This document shows, one piece after another, positions 1 to 6,832 of a stretch of DNA of 37,160 nt; positions within the stretch are counted from its first letter, which is position 1, and each line of letters begins with the position of its first letter. The stretch comes from JAOZTV01 sp965371805 (lineage in GTDB: Bacteria > Acidobacteriota > Aminicenantia > UBA2199), in assembly GCA_965371805.1 (NCBI GenBank), contig CBDUZW010000054.1:1-37160 (forward strand), in the 5' to 3' direction. Below the pieces are notes generated by a model, which made no database searches, was not told the DNA's origin, and worked only from the letters and a program-made list of their open reading frames with translations. The translations under genes and the position numbers were made by a program.

Positions 1-92
1 TCATTTGGGTTTTTTGGGGGATCAGAGTCTAATATGTTTCTGAACTTCAACAGTACTTATTTTTTTTCAGAGTTGTTAGAACCCATTCCTTC

Positions 93-293
93 TCATTTTT
101 CCTTGTTTTTTAAAATATTATCCATCTCACTAAATATTTTCGGCATATTTAGATCATAGGGACATTTTTCTATACATATCCCACATGATTTACAATCTGA
201 AAATACTTTTTCCATTGCCGCCAACCTGTCTTCTACCCAGATATTCAGCTTATACCTAATATGATTAGAAATTTTTGTCTGGCACCTTTTTGA
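93..293 (-). pseudogene. Remnant of 4Fe-4S aldo/keto reductase C-terminus
   Basis: Reading the minus strand from 293 to a TGA at 93-95 gives an open frame of about 66 codons without a credible start. It contains C-x2-C-x2-C-x3-C-P followed by YDLNMP, preceded by a WVEDRLAAMEK helix. This is the layout of the C-terminal 4Fe-4S extension found in one branch of aldo/keto reductases, although a generic ferredoxin-like tail is possible. The barrel domain that should precede it is absent: an in-frame stop lies at 294-296 and the TPR/MBL gene ends at 332. I read it as the decayed 3' end of a gene. Confidence 0.5.
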
Positions 294-331
294 CTATGTA
301 TCAATTAAATTCAGAGAATTCAGCTATGAAT

Positions 332-1804
332 TTATATTTCATTTAAAAATGGATTTGACTTCTTCTCATACATTATAGAAGAAGGAGGACCATGCCCCGG
401 ACAAATAAATGTTTCTCCCGGTAATTTCATCAATTTGATTCCTATTTCATCTACCATCTGCTTTAACAGTTTCTGGCTGTCTGATTTATCATCACCATCA
501 ACATTTCCAATTGTTCCCTTCGAAAGAGAATCCCCTGTAAATAAAGTACCATTAATTAGAAAACAGGTACTTCCGGAAGTGTGCCCTTTAACAGGCAGGA
601 GTGTAATTTTCAAACTTCCTGCTTCTATATTATTCTCATCTGAAAAATATTGATCAGGAATGTTTTTTTTATTTAGTCCGTTGTAAAGCCCTTTATCACC
701 GATATGACTTGCAATTTTCACACCATAGTAATCGGCATAATATCGATTTGCTCCAATATGATCATAATGACCATGGGTATTTAATATAAATTTTACGGTT
801 AAGTTCCTATCTTTAATAAACTTTTCTACCTTTTTATCTACTGCTCCTGGATCTATAATAACAGCATCCCCGGTTTTAACATCATAGGCCAGATATAAAT
901 TTTCATAGAGTTGGTTTTTGGCCCGGCCAATCCTCAGGGAAATCCCGTAAACACCTGCAGGATACTGTGCGCCCCAATCCCCTTCTCCAAATCTATCCAG
1001 AGCCCTGTTTAACATTGTCATTGATTTCGATTGAACTTCAATCCCCTTATGTGCTGCCAGTTTCAGATACCTTAACGCTTTCAGATAATGTTTCTCCCTG
1101 AAAAATATTGTGGATAGATTAAAAAAAGATTTCGCATGATCAGGATCCTGATCTACCGCTTTTAAATACTGGGCTTTTGCTTTTGCATACTCCCCTTTTC
1201 TAAAAAAAATATTGCCATGAACATAATAGTACTTCACAGGAATCGACATTTCCGATTCTCTTAACTCCTTTAATCTGTTCCGTATCTTCATAATATATGC
1301 TTCAATATTATTTGCACAAACCATATACTGACCCGCATCCTTGACTTCAGTAGCCTCACCGATAGCTCTTTTTTTATCCAATCGTTCCAACCAGTAGGTT
1401 TCTAATTGCTTTAATCGATTAACCGAGGTTTTTCGTGTGTCTTTGTCCCATTTAAACATTAAAACCAGGTTTTTTTTTGCTTCCTCAATGTAATTAAGGG
1501 CAGACCCGAGATTCCTTTTTTTTAAAAAAATCCTGGCCAGTGTAAAACGGGCCTTATAATAGTGAGGGAAAATCCCAATACATCTTTCCAGTTCTTTCTG
1601 CGCCTCTTCAATCTGAGCCGTTGAATAAAGCTTGATTCCTTTCTCAAAGAATTTTGTCGCTTTTGAATATTTTTTATTCAGCTCCTTCTGACTTCCATAC
1701 GGATTGTTGATACCGTTTTTTACAGAATAGAGTACTACATTGGAAATACAAACTACAAAAAACAAACTCAAGAAAAATTTCAAACATCTTTTCATATTAA
1801 TCAT
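332..1804 (-). CDS. Exported TPR + metallo-beta-lactamase-fold hydrolase
   Basis: A 490-residue protein. Residues 1-28 form an N-terminal hydrophobic segment (signal anchor or signal peptide). Residues about 45-115 and 190-265 are TPR-like helical repeats. The C-terminal 200 residues are a metallo-beta-lactamase fold of the glyoxalase II-like type: H-x-H-x-D-H is seen as THGHYDHIGA near residue 343, GHTSGS near 408, TGDSL near 425 and PGHGPPSS near 468, so the metal-binding set looks complete. The substrate is unknown; a hydrolase acting at or outside the inner membrane is inferred. The first ATG is chosen because a GAGGAG Shine-Dalgarno sits 5 bases upstream. A perfect 12-bp inverted repeat lies directly upstream. 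There is no operon partner on the same strand nearby. Confidence 0.85.
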   Translation of the reverse strand: MINMKRCLKFFLSLFFVVCISNVVLYSVKNGINNPYGSQKELNKKYSKATKFFEKGIKLYSTAQIEEAQKELERCIGIFPHYYKARFTLARIFLKKRNLGSALNYIEEAKKNLVLMFKWDKDTRKTSVNRLKQLETYWLERLDKKRAIGEATEVKDAGQYMVCANNIEAYIMKIRNRLKELRESEMSIPVKYYYVHGNIFFRKGEYAKAKAQYLKAVDQDPDHAKSFFNLSTIFFREKHYLKALRYLKLAAHKGIEVQSKSMTMLNRALDRFGEGDWGAQYPAGVYGISLRIGRAKNQLYENLYLAYDVKTGDAVIIDPGAVDKKVEKFIKDRNLTVKFILNTHGHYDHIGANRYYADYYGVKIASHIGDKGLYNGLNKKNIPDQYFSDENNIEAGSLKITLLPVKGHTSGSTCFLINGTLFTGDSLSKGTIGNVDGDDKSDSQKLLKQMVDEIGIKLMKLPGETFICPGHGPPSSIMYEKKSNPFLNEI

Positions 1805-1818
1805 CTTCTCTCCTCAAT

Positions 1819-1860
1819 CTGGAATTTTACATGAGCTTATATGAAAGCGTAAAATTCCAG
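1819..1860 (-). promoter_or_regulatory. Perfect 12-bp inverted repeat in the leader of the TPR/MBL gene
   Basis: CTGGAATTTTAC at 1819-1830 is the exact reverse complement of GTAAAATTCCAG at 1849-1860, with an 18-base spacer. On the minus strand it ends 4 bases before the GAGGAG Shine-Dalgarno of the TPR/MBL gene. It could be an operator or an mRNA hairpin next to the ribosome binding site. A terminator is unlikely because no T-run follows on the minus strand. Confidence 0.6.
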
Positions 1861-2297
1861 TTTAAAACCCTAACTAATTAACCTTAATTTTGTCTAAGAT
1901 GCCAGCAGCCAATGACTCTTGGACTCAGACAACAGCTAATTATTTAAAATTTTAGCAAAAAAGGGATTAATATTCCAGTGCTATATATAAATTAAGAATT
2001 ACTACAGGACAAAACGGCAGCTATGTTTCCGTTAGCTCTGAAGGAAGTGATGAAGCTTTCCATGTCGATGATCCTGCTTGTGATAACTGGAAAAATGTGA
2101 ATAACACTTGAATTTAATATTTTGATCCAGTAATATATGGATGTTAGTGCTCTTTATGCGCTTACGTTCTTTTTAATGCCCTACAACGTTGGCTATATGA
2201 ATTGATTGGCACTTCATATAAAAATAAAGGGGACAGGCAAGAATTTACTATTAAATATTAAGATAGCTTTTTTATTTTAAAAATGAATAATAAACAG
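1861..2297. other. Non-coding stretch with a short coding-like relic
   Basis: No complete gene is visible. On the + strand a frame from about 1989 to a TGA at 2109 reads ITTGQNGSYVSV, then SSEGSDEAFHVDD and onward to WKNVNNT. This looks protein-like but has no ATG, and a stop precedes it, so it may be a gene relic. At 2229-2242 there is a GGGGACAGGC motif of the kind often seen at REP/IS200-type element ends, but only one copy is present. Nothing else is recognised. Confidence 0.35.
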
Positions 2298-2387
2298 AAA
2301 ACCGATGAGCAGAGGGTGTGAGAATAACGCTTTATCCATAATTAAGTTATCCAGGTCTCAGCATAAATATCAATGCTTCAGCTGAAC
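2298..2387. repeat. 90-bp direct repeat R1 (copy at 4310-4400)
   Basis: This segment and 4310-4400 align over their full length with most bases identical. Shared blocks include cgatgagc, agggtgtgag, ttaagttatccaggtctc, atatcaatgctt and gctgaact. Both copies hold an inverted pair related to GGATAAC/GTTATCC, cleaner in the second copy. Each copy lies on the same side of a tRNA-Thr-derived segment. The pair therefore looks like part of the same kind of integrated element, present twice. Confidence 0.8.
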
Positions 2388-2445
2388 TTTTTTCTTAAAC
2401 ACTCCGGGCACTCGCGTTGCTTATCACCTGTTCAATTCTGTTCAA

Positions 2446-2494
2446 AGCCGATGGGGAGAGTCGAACTCCCGAACCTTTCGATTACGAATCAAAA
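2446..2494 (-). other. tRNA-Thr(CGT) 3' half: att-like remnant
   Basis: On the minus strand this reads as an anticodon arm with loop TTCGTAA (anticodon CGT, threonine), a short variable region, a T-arm GGGAG-TTCGACT-CTCCC at 2454-2470, and a 3' acceptor strand CATCGGC plus discriminator. The 5' half (D-arm and a GCCGATG acceptor strand) is not present upstream; AT-rich DNA begins right after the anticodon stem. A 3' tRNA half cut at the anticodon is typical of the crossover left by tyrosine-integrase elements that target tRNA genes. It cannot make a functional tRNA as it stands. Confidence 0.65.
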
Positions 2495-2582
2495 TGTTTT
2501 TTTTGCACAAAGCCCATAAACACGCACTATAATTAAACATACAAAATAAAAATAAAATAAATTGAAGTAAAATCGAGTAAGT

Positions 2583-2604
2583 TTTGTCCCCAATTTGTCC
2601 CCAA
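2583..2604. repeat. 11-bp perfect tandem repeat beside att-like site 1
   Basis: TTTGTCCCCAA occurs twice head to tail about 95 bases from the tRNA anticodon segment. A related 11-bp period tandem repeat sits at 4561-4582 beside the second att-like site. The matching period and placement suggest integrase arm-type sites or the end of a lost integrase gene, by inference. Confidence 0.45.
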
Positions 2605-2655
2605 AATTTTGTTTTAAAAATTCGTGGTTTTTGCTTCGTTTTATTCACTTTTTTC

Positions 2656-3519
2656 TTAAATATTAATTTCAATATATTTTTTTAGATTTAGTTCTATTTT
2701 ATCCATCAATTGTTCAAAATTAAATACACATTCCAAACGATTTTTATTTATATAGCTTTGCCATTTTAAGTTCATATTCTTATCTTGTTTATATTCCAAT
2801 GAAAAAATGTTTTTTATATTTTCAGTCTCAGTTTTTCTTGCTTTAAATGTAGCATAAATTGATTTTGATAATATTGATTTAGACATTTTATAATTTGTGA
2901 AAACGTAATATAGGTCGTAAAAATCCTTCATTCTGCTATTCTGATAACTCAAAAATACTATTGCCTGCAATTTTTCTGCTATGACTGTTTCGAGAGAGTA
3001 TCCATATATTAGTAACTCTTCATCAGTTAACATAGTAGGATATTGAATCTCTTTTAATTTATTAACAAAAATATCTCCAAAACCGATATCAATGCTAATT
3101 TTTCTTTCTATCCTTCCAAGATAAGCATTAAATGTCGCACGTATCCCTTCGTACTCTGCTCCTTCCTTAATTATTGAGATATCAATTTGTTCTGAATCAA
3201 AAGTCACACCATCATCATATTTAATAGAACAAATTGTTTTTATTATTTTATCTATGCTTTCTTTATCATTTAATATTCCTATTGCTAGAAAGTCTATATC
3301 TTTTGTTGGACGTGATCTTTCAATGTTTTTTGATAACAATAACAAAGCTCCTTTTAACACAAAATGTTGTTTGAACTTAGATACTGAAAGTCTATATAGA
3401 AATCTTTCATGAAAATATTGAATAAGAATTAAATTAAAATCTCTATTTTGTTTTTTGGCAATATTATTCAGCCGTTGTTTTAAAGATTCAGGATTAGTAT
3501 TCAAAGTTTTCTTATCCAT
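2656..3519 (-). CDS. abiEii: AbiEii-family nucleotidyltransferase toxin
   Basis: A 287-residue protein of the AbiEii/DUF1814 nucleotidyltransferase family, the toxin of type IV AbiE toxin-antitoxin and abortive-infection systems. Family features visible are KGALLLLS near residue 56, then RPTKDIDFLA near 70, which gives the D-x-D pair of the polymerase-beta-type fold. GFGD follows mid-protein, and EELLIYGYSLETVIAEKLQAI with RMKDFYDLYY after it, the conserved K-x-x-D-x-x-D-x-x segment of the family. Known members transfer nucleotides to block growth, some acting on tRNA. Its ATG overlaps the antitoxin stop as TAATG, so the two genes are translationally coupled. No truncation is seen. Confidence 0.9.
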   Translation of the reverse strand: MDKKTLNTNPESLKQRLNNIAKKQNRDFNLILIQYFHERFLYRLSVSKFKQHFVLKGALLLLSKNIERSRPTKDIDFLAIGILNDKESIDKIIKTICSIKYDDGVTFDSEQIDISIIKEGAEYEGIRATFNAYLGRIERKISIDIGFGDIFVNKLKEIQYPTMLTDEELLIYGYSLETVIAEKLQAIVFLSYQNSRMKDFYDLYYVFTNYKMSKSILSKSIYATFKARKTETENIKNIFSLEYKQDKNMNLKWQSYINKNRLECVFNFEQLMDKIELNLKKYIEINI

Positions 3520-4133
3520 TAACCAACTATTACCTTCAAATTCATATCAATAATTTTATCCACACGACACATTTTTGCCATTTTATTAAGTTTAAAAAAG
3601 TCTGCTTCCTTTCTATTTGCATAATCTTTAAGAGCCTCAATTGCAATATCTTCACCAATTTTTTTTCTATACCTAAATATATCACAGAGCGTTTTTTCAA
3701 TGTTATATATTTTCACAACTCCATATTCGGTTTCAATATCTTCAACACCCAATTTATAGTATTTTTCACTGAAATAAAACATTCTTATAGGTGGATATTC
3801 TATTTTAGGCAATTTTGTATAATTCATTGGGACAGCAATATAATTTGCATCTGGGTTTTGCGTCGTTAAACCATGATATTCAAGAGCAGATATCAAGCAT
3901 ACTATTCCAGCTTTTATAGCTTTACTGATATCTACAAAACTCATATTAACATTCTTCGGATGTGGTAGACCTGATAGTTTATAAAGTCCTCTCTTAATAC
4001 GTTCAATAGTACCATTTTCAATTAGTATTTTTAGATCTCTTGAATAAATCTTCTGTTCTTTGAAATCACGAAGATATGCATACCCCCCGACTTTTGTAAG
4101 AATTCTAATTATATCTTTTGTCTTGTTCACCAT
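3519..4133 (-). CDS. abiEi: AbiEi-family antitoxin and autorepressor
   Basis: A protein of about 204 residues. It begins with a winged-helix AbiEi_4-like domain (TKDIIRILTKVGGYAYLRDFKE, then RDLKILIENGTIERIKRGLYKL), followed by the AbiEi central region (CLISALEYHGLTTQNP, VKIYNIEKTLCDIFRYRKKIGEDIAIEALKDY). Antitoxins of this family neutralise AbiEii and repress their own operon by binding inverted repeats. The frame is open to an ATG at 4154, but that codon lies inside the promoter spacer. I therefore place the start at the ATG at 4133-4131, which coincides with the predicted transcription start and has no Shine-Dalgarno. It overlaps the toxin gene by one base. Confidence 0.88.
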   Translation of the reverse strand: MVNKTKDIIRILTKVGGYAYLRDFKEQKIYSRDLKILIENGTIERIKRGLYKLSGLPHPKNVNMSFVDISKAIKAGIVCLISALEYHGLTTQNPDANYIAVPMNYTKLPKIEYPPIRMFYFSEKYYKLGVEDIETEYGVVKIYNIEKTLCDIFRYRKKIGEDIAIEALKDYANRKEADFFKLNKMAKMCRVDKIIDMNLKVIVG

Positions 4134-4168
4134 GTAACAATTATATATATACATGGTGTTTGTGTCAA
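4128..4168 (-). promoter_or_regulatory. Consensus promoter plus operator of abiE; leaderless start
   Basis: On the minus strand, TTGACA (4168-4163), 17 bases, and TATAAT (4145-4140) form a perfect sigma-70 promoter. Six bases later comes the A of the abiEi ATG (4133), so the mRNA should be leaderless. An inverted repeat CACCATGTA...TACATGGTG, with arms 4128-4136 and 4150-4158, covers the spacer and the start point. It is well placed for autorepression by AbiEi. Confidence 0.75.
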
Positions 4169-4309
4169 CAAAGATGAAACTTTTGTAACATTTCGGTAAT
4201 GCTATGTGACAAAAGTATCAACTAAAGAAGAATTTCTTTGCTTTTTTTTTCAGACCTTTTGATACTTCTCCGATAGGAAACTAATAATACTGATATATAG
4301 GAATGCATT

Positions 4310-4400
4310 AAAAGTCGATGAGCGAAGGGTGTGAGGATAACACTTTATTTTAGATTAAGTTATCCAGGTCTCGCATATATATCAATGCTTCGGCTGAACT
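4310..4400. repeat. 90-bp direct repeat R2 (copy at 2298-2387)
   Basis: This is the second copy of the repeat described at 2298-2387, in the same orientation. It runs straight into the tRNA-Thr-like segment, whereas in R1 about 60 unrelated bases intervene. It contains GGATAAC at 4335-4341 facing GTTATCC at about 4359-4365, able to form a 7-bp stem. Confidence 0.8.
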
Positions 4401-4422
4401 CGTGACCTTTTGATTACGAATC
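4396..4422 (-). other. Second tRNA-Thr(CGT)-like att core
   Basis: The minus strand gives GATTCGTAATCAAAAGG followed by TCACGAGTTC: the anticodon loop TTCGTAA, the 3' anticodon stem, the AGGTC variable region and the start of a T-arm. After GAGTTC it leaves tRNA sequence and enters repeat R2. The anticodon core is shared with 2471-2490. Both ends of a normal tRNA are missing, so this is an att-like core and not a gene. Confidence 0.55.
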
Positions 4423-4671
4423 ACGATACCCATATTTTTATTACCTCATCAAAACACTCTTTATACTTGATAAAACCTGTATTATCAAGCATTTTAAAGA
4501 TTTGCTTGATTATATCTACTAACATGTATTATTATTTATTTCTACTTATTTACACTATTTATGGTCACTAAATGGTCACTGGATAAATAACCTTTCATTT
4601 GTTTGTAAGCGATTAATTAACCACTTGGGAACTTTTGGTTTCTATCGATCGTTATAGAATATTATAATAAA
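4423..4671. other. Intergenic: inverted repeat and 11-bp tandem repeat
   Basis: No gene is visible. CTTGATAA at 4466-4473 and TTATCAAG at 4482-4489 form a perfect 8-bp inverted repeat with an 8-base loop. At 4561-4582 ATGGTCACTAA is followed by ATGGTCACTGG, an 11-bp tandem repeat comparable to the one at 2583-2604. A TATAAT lies at 4663-4668 just before the next gene, but no convincing -35 is present. Confidence 0.45.
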
Positions 4672-4683
4672 TTGGAGAAAAAA

Positions 4684-5718
4684 ATGAGAAAAACAGTACC
4701 CCTATGTATCATGATTGCTCTTATCTTTTCCGGATCCGCCTTCCTGTTTCCTGTGCTCAAAGGTTCCCTGGACAAACTGTCCAGGCCGTCTATGTTCATT
4801 GTTGATCAGGACAGGGCCTATATCCTGGAAAAAACTACCGTGTATATCTATTCCATAAAGGATTTGAAACTAATTAAAAAATTCGGAAAGGCCGGGGAAG
4901 GCCCCAAAGAGTTTAAATACCGGGAATCCAGTGCCAAACCCCTGTCTATGTGTATCCATAACCGGCAGTTGCTGGTCAACAGTGACTTTAAAAGGACATT
5001 CTTTGATCTGGATGGAAATTATATCCGGGAAGAGAAGGTGAAAGTGGACAAGCTGGTCTTCCCAATCAATGGAAAAAGCCTGGGGATCGGTCAAATTCGC
5101 ACAAAGGATAACAGACGATTGCTTGGTTATACGCTGCATAATCATGATTATTCCACTGAAAAAATTTTGCAGTTAACAGACTTTGAAATGGGTAATATCA
5201 GAAAAATGGTCCTGCCAGTCACCAACTTTACCTTTAACCCGGTATTCAAGAACCGGATCTACCTGAATGCAAATTCCAACGAATTCAAAATCAATGTGTA
5301 TGACAACCAGGGGAAAATTCAATATGTAATTGAAAAAAATTATCCCCGGGTAAAAGTGCCGAAAAATTTCAGACAGGGGGCACTGGATTTTTTAAAGAAG
5401 AGCCCGGTGTTTAAAGGGGGATATGAGCGTTTTAGAAAGATCCTTCATATCCGGGAATTCTTTCCCCCCATTAGAGACCTGATGATTGCCGAAGATTCTA
5501 TATACGTGCTGACCTTCAAAAGAAAAGACGACCTATGGGAATGTATCAAACTGGACCTGAAGGGAACTGAAAGGGGACGAACATTCATCAAGCTAAGTGA
5601 ATATGCGCATTTGCCAGTATACCCGATACTTTATTCAGTATATAAGGGGAAAATTTACAGTCTTGTCGAGAATGAAGAGGATGAGGTCTGGCAGATACAT
5701 AGCCAGGACATTAAATAA
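4684..5718 (+). CDS. Exported 6-bladed beta-propeller protein
   Basis: A 344-residue protein with an N-terminal signal peptide (MRKTVPLCIMIALIFSGSAF) and repeated short strands in propeller style. The motif KLIKKFGKAGEGPKEFKY, near residue 60, is the GxGxGPGEF-type blade signature of the 6-bladed beta-propeller family (NHL-like). These proteins are common in Bacteroidota and Aminicenantes, and their ligands are mostly unknown. The ATG at 4684 is preferred over an in-frame TTG at 4672 because GGAG sits 6 bases before it. G+C is clearly higher than in its neighbours (29 of 60 bases in the line at 4741), so it may belong to the older chromosomal backbone and not to the AT-rich accessory DNA around it. 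Confidence 0.75.
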   Translation: MRKTVPLCIMIALIFSGSAFLFPVLKGSLDKLSRPSMFIVDQDRAYILEKTTVYIYSIKDLKLIKKFGKAGEGPKEFKYRESSAKPLSMCIHNRQLLVNSDFKRTFFDLDGNYIREEKVKVDKLVFPINGKSLGIGQIRTKDNRRLLGYTLHNHDYSTEKILQLTDFEMGNIRKMVLPVTNFTFNPVFKNRIYLNANSNEFKINVYDNQGKIQYVIEKNYPRVKVPKNFRQGALDFLKKSPVFKGGYERFRKILHIREFFPPIRDLMIAEDSIYVLTFKRKDDLWECIKLDLKGTERGRTFIKLSEYAHLPVYPILYSVYKGKIYSLVENEEDEVWQIHSQDIK

Positions 5719-5742
5719 AAAAAGATAGACACATATTTCGAG

Positions 5743-5765
5743 CCAAACATGTTGGTCTTTTTTTT
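5743..5765 (+). terminator. Possible rho-independent terminator after the propeller gene
   Basis: A short CCAA/TTGG hairpin (5743-5746 with 5752-5755) is followed within two bases by a run of eight T at 5758-5765. It lies about 25 bases past the stop codon. The stem is weak, so the call rests mainly on position and the T-run. Confidence 0.4.
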
Positions 5766-5853
5766 CTATACCATCGGTTATTTGTAAGTGTGCTGTTAAT
5801 GACCTTTCAATTACCCACAAATAATTAAAAATCATTAAATTAAAAATTATAGC

Positions 5854-5889
5854 TTGACTTTTTACTTTTGTCTTATTATAATATTATAA
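5854..5889 (+). promoter_or_regulatory. Strong sigma-70 promoter for the DUF6788 gene
   Basis: TTGACT (5854-5859), a 17-base spacer and TATAAT (5877-5882) predict transcription from about 5889. That leaves only about 5 bases before the ATG at 5894, with no Shine-Dalgarno, so translation would start on a near-leaderless mRNA. Confidence 0.7.
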
Positions 5890-5893
5890 CAAG

Positions 5894-6193
5894 ATGAGCA
5901 TTAAAGACTTTCAACACTTATTCCCTATGCTAAAGGCTTCAATAGGTGAAAATCATTTTAAATGTGGTAAAACAAATTGTTCCTGTGCTCGTGGAATCCT
6001 TCATTCAGCCCATTATTTATCCTATAGACAGGACGGCAAAACACATACAGTATATGTGCCCAAATCGCTTGTAAAAGAGATAACAGATCTATGTAAAAAA
6101 TGGAGAAAATTTAACAAAAAAATAGAGAATCACAGCCACAATCAGATAATAAAGATACTAAATAGTTATAAAAATGAAAAACAGAAATCTTGA
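5894..6193 (+). CDS. DUF6788-like small protein
   Basis: A 99-residue protein matching the DUF6788 pattern: CGKTNCSCARGILHSAHYLSY near residue 24, then GKTHTVYVPKSLVKEI and a basic helical tail (KKWRKFNKKIENH). The paired C-x4-C-x-C and histidines could bind metal. Family members are often next to transposases, and here a Tn5-type transposase starts 72 bases downstream on the same strand. It may therefore be a passenger or partner of that element. The molecular function is unknown. It has its own strong promoter. Confidence 0.65.
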   Translation: MSIKDFQHLFPMLKASIGENHFKCGKTNCSCARGILHSAHYLSYRQDGKTHTVYVPKSLVKEITDLCKKWRKFNKKIENHSHNQIIKILNSYKNEKQKS

Positions 6194-6265
6194 TTAAAGA
6201 TATCTTTTTAACCTGCCATAAAAATGTAATTTGTTTTAAATAATTTTTTTAGGAGGGAGAATTTA

Positions 6266-6832
6266 ATGAATAAAAAAGTATCAGAAGAATTTGAAAGTTG
6301 TGAATTGGGCGATAAGCGTTTAAACAGAAGATTAAGTCTTATGTCTGAACAATTATATCGAAATATTGGTGAAAGCATCCCCTTAGCATGTGAGAATTGG
6401 GCTGGTGCAAAAGCAGCTTACAGGTTATTAAATAATGAAAAGGTATCAGAAAACCATATTTTAAAGGGGCATTTTGATTCTACTTCTGATAGATTTAATA
6501 ATCATAAAGGAATAATGTTGGTTCTTCATGATACAACTGAATTTAGTTACCACACAAAATCTCTGGAAGGATTAATTCAAAAATTATATATTAAAAAAAA
6601 ATCTTTTTTTAAAAGTTCAGTAGTACTGAGAGGTATTTTAATGCATTCCAGCTTGATATTTACATCAGAAGGACTTCCTCTTGGAGTATCTGCTATAAAA
6701 TTCTGGACACGAAAAAAATTTAAAGGTACAAATGAATTAAAAAGACATATCAACCCGACTCGTGTTCCGATTGAAAAAAAAGAAAGTTTCAGGTGGCTTG
6801 AAAATATACGTCAAACCGGCTTTGTTGCATGA
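6266..6832 (+). pseudogene. IS4-family (Tn5-like) transposase, 3' truncated by an IS5-type element
   Basis: An open frame of 188 codons whose first 184 match the N-terminal part of Tn5/IS50-type transposases. It has the DNA-binding domain (FESCELGDKRLNRRL, then ACENWAGAKAAYRLLNNE) and the start of the catalytic fold (LVLHDTTEFSY, bearing the first DDE aspartate). Family proteins are near 450-480 residues, so the second D, the YREK region and the C-terminus are missing. The last residues GFVA and the stop are encoded by the inverted repeat of the inserted element beginning at 6818. A strong AGGAGG Shine-Dalgarno precedes the ATG. The product should be inactive, though it could still bind DNA. 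Confidence 0.85.

Noticed and set aside
2446..2520. Functional tRNA-Thr gene
   Set aside because: The T-arm, anticodon loop and 3' acceptor strand are present, but the D-arm and 5' acceptor strand are absent on the upstream side.
2442..2672. Open frame of 76 codons on the minus strand
   Set aside because: It runs through the tRNA-Thr 3' half and the 11-bp tandem repeat, has no family-like features, and is better explained by the att-like scar. A lost integrase C-terminus is possible but not shown.
4466..4489. Rho-independent terminator for the abiE region
   Set aside because: The 8-bp stem is AT-rich, no T-run follows on either strand, and it lies upstream of the leftward operon, so it is listed only as an inverted repeat.
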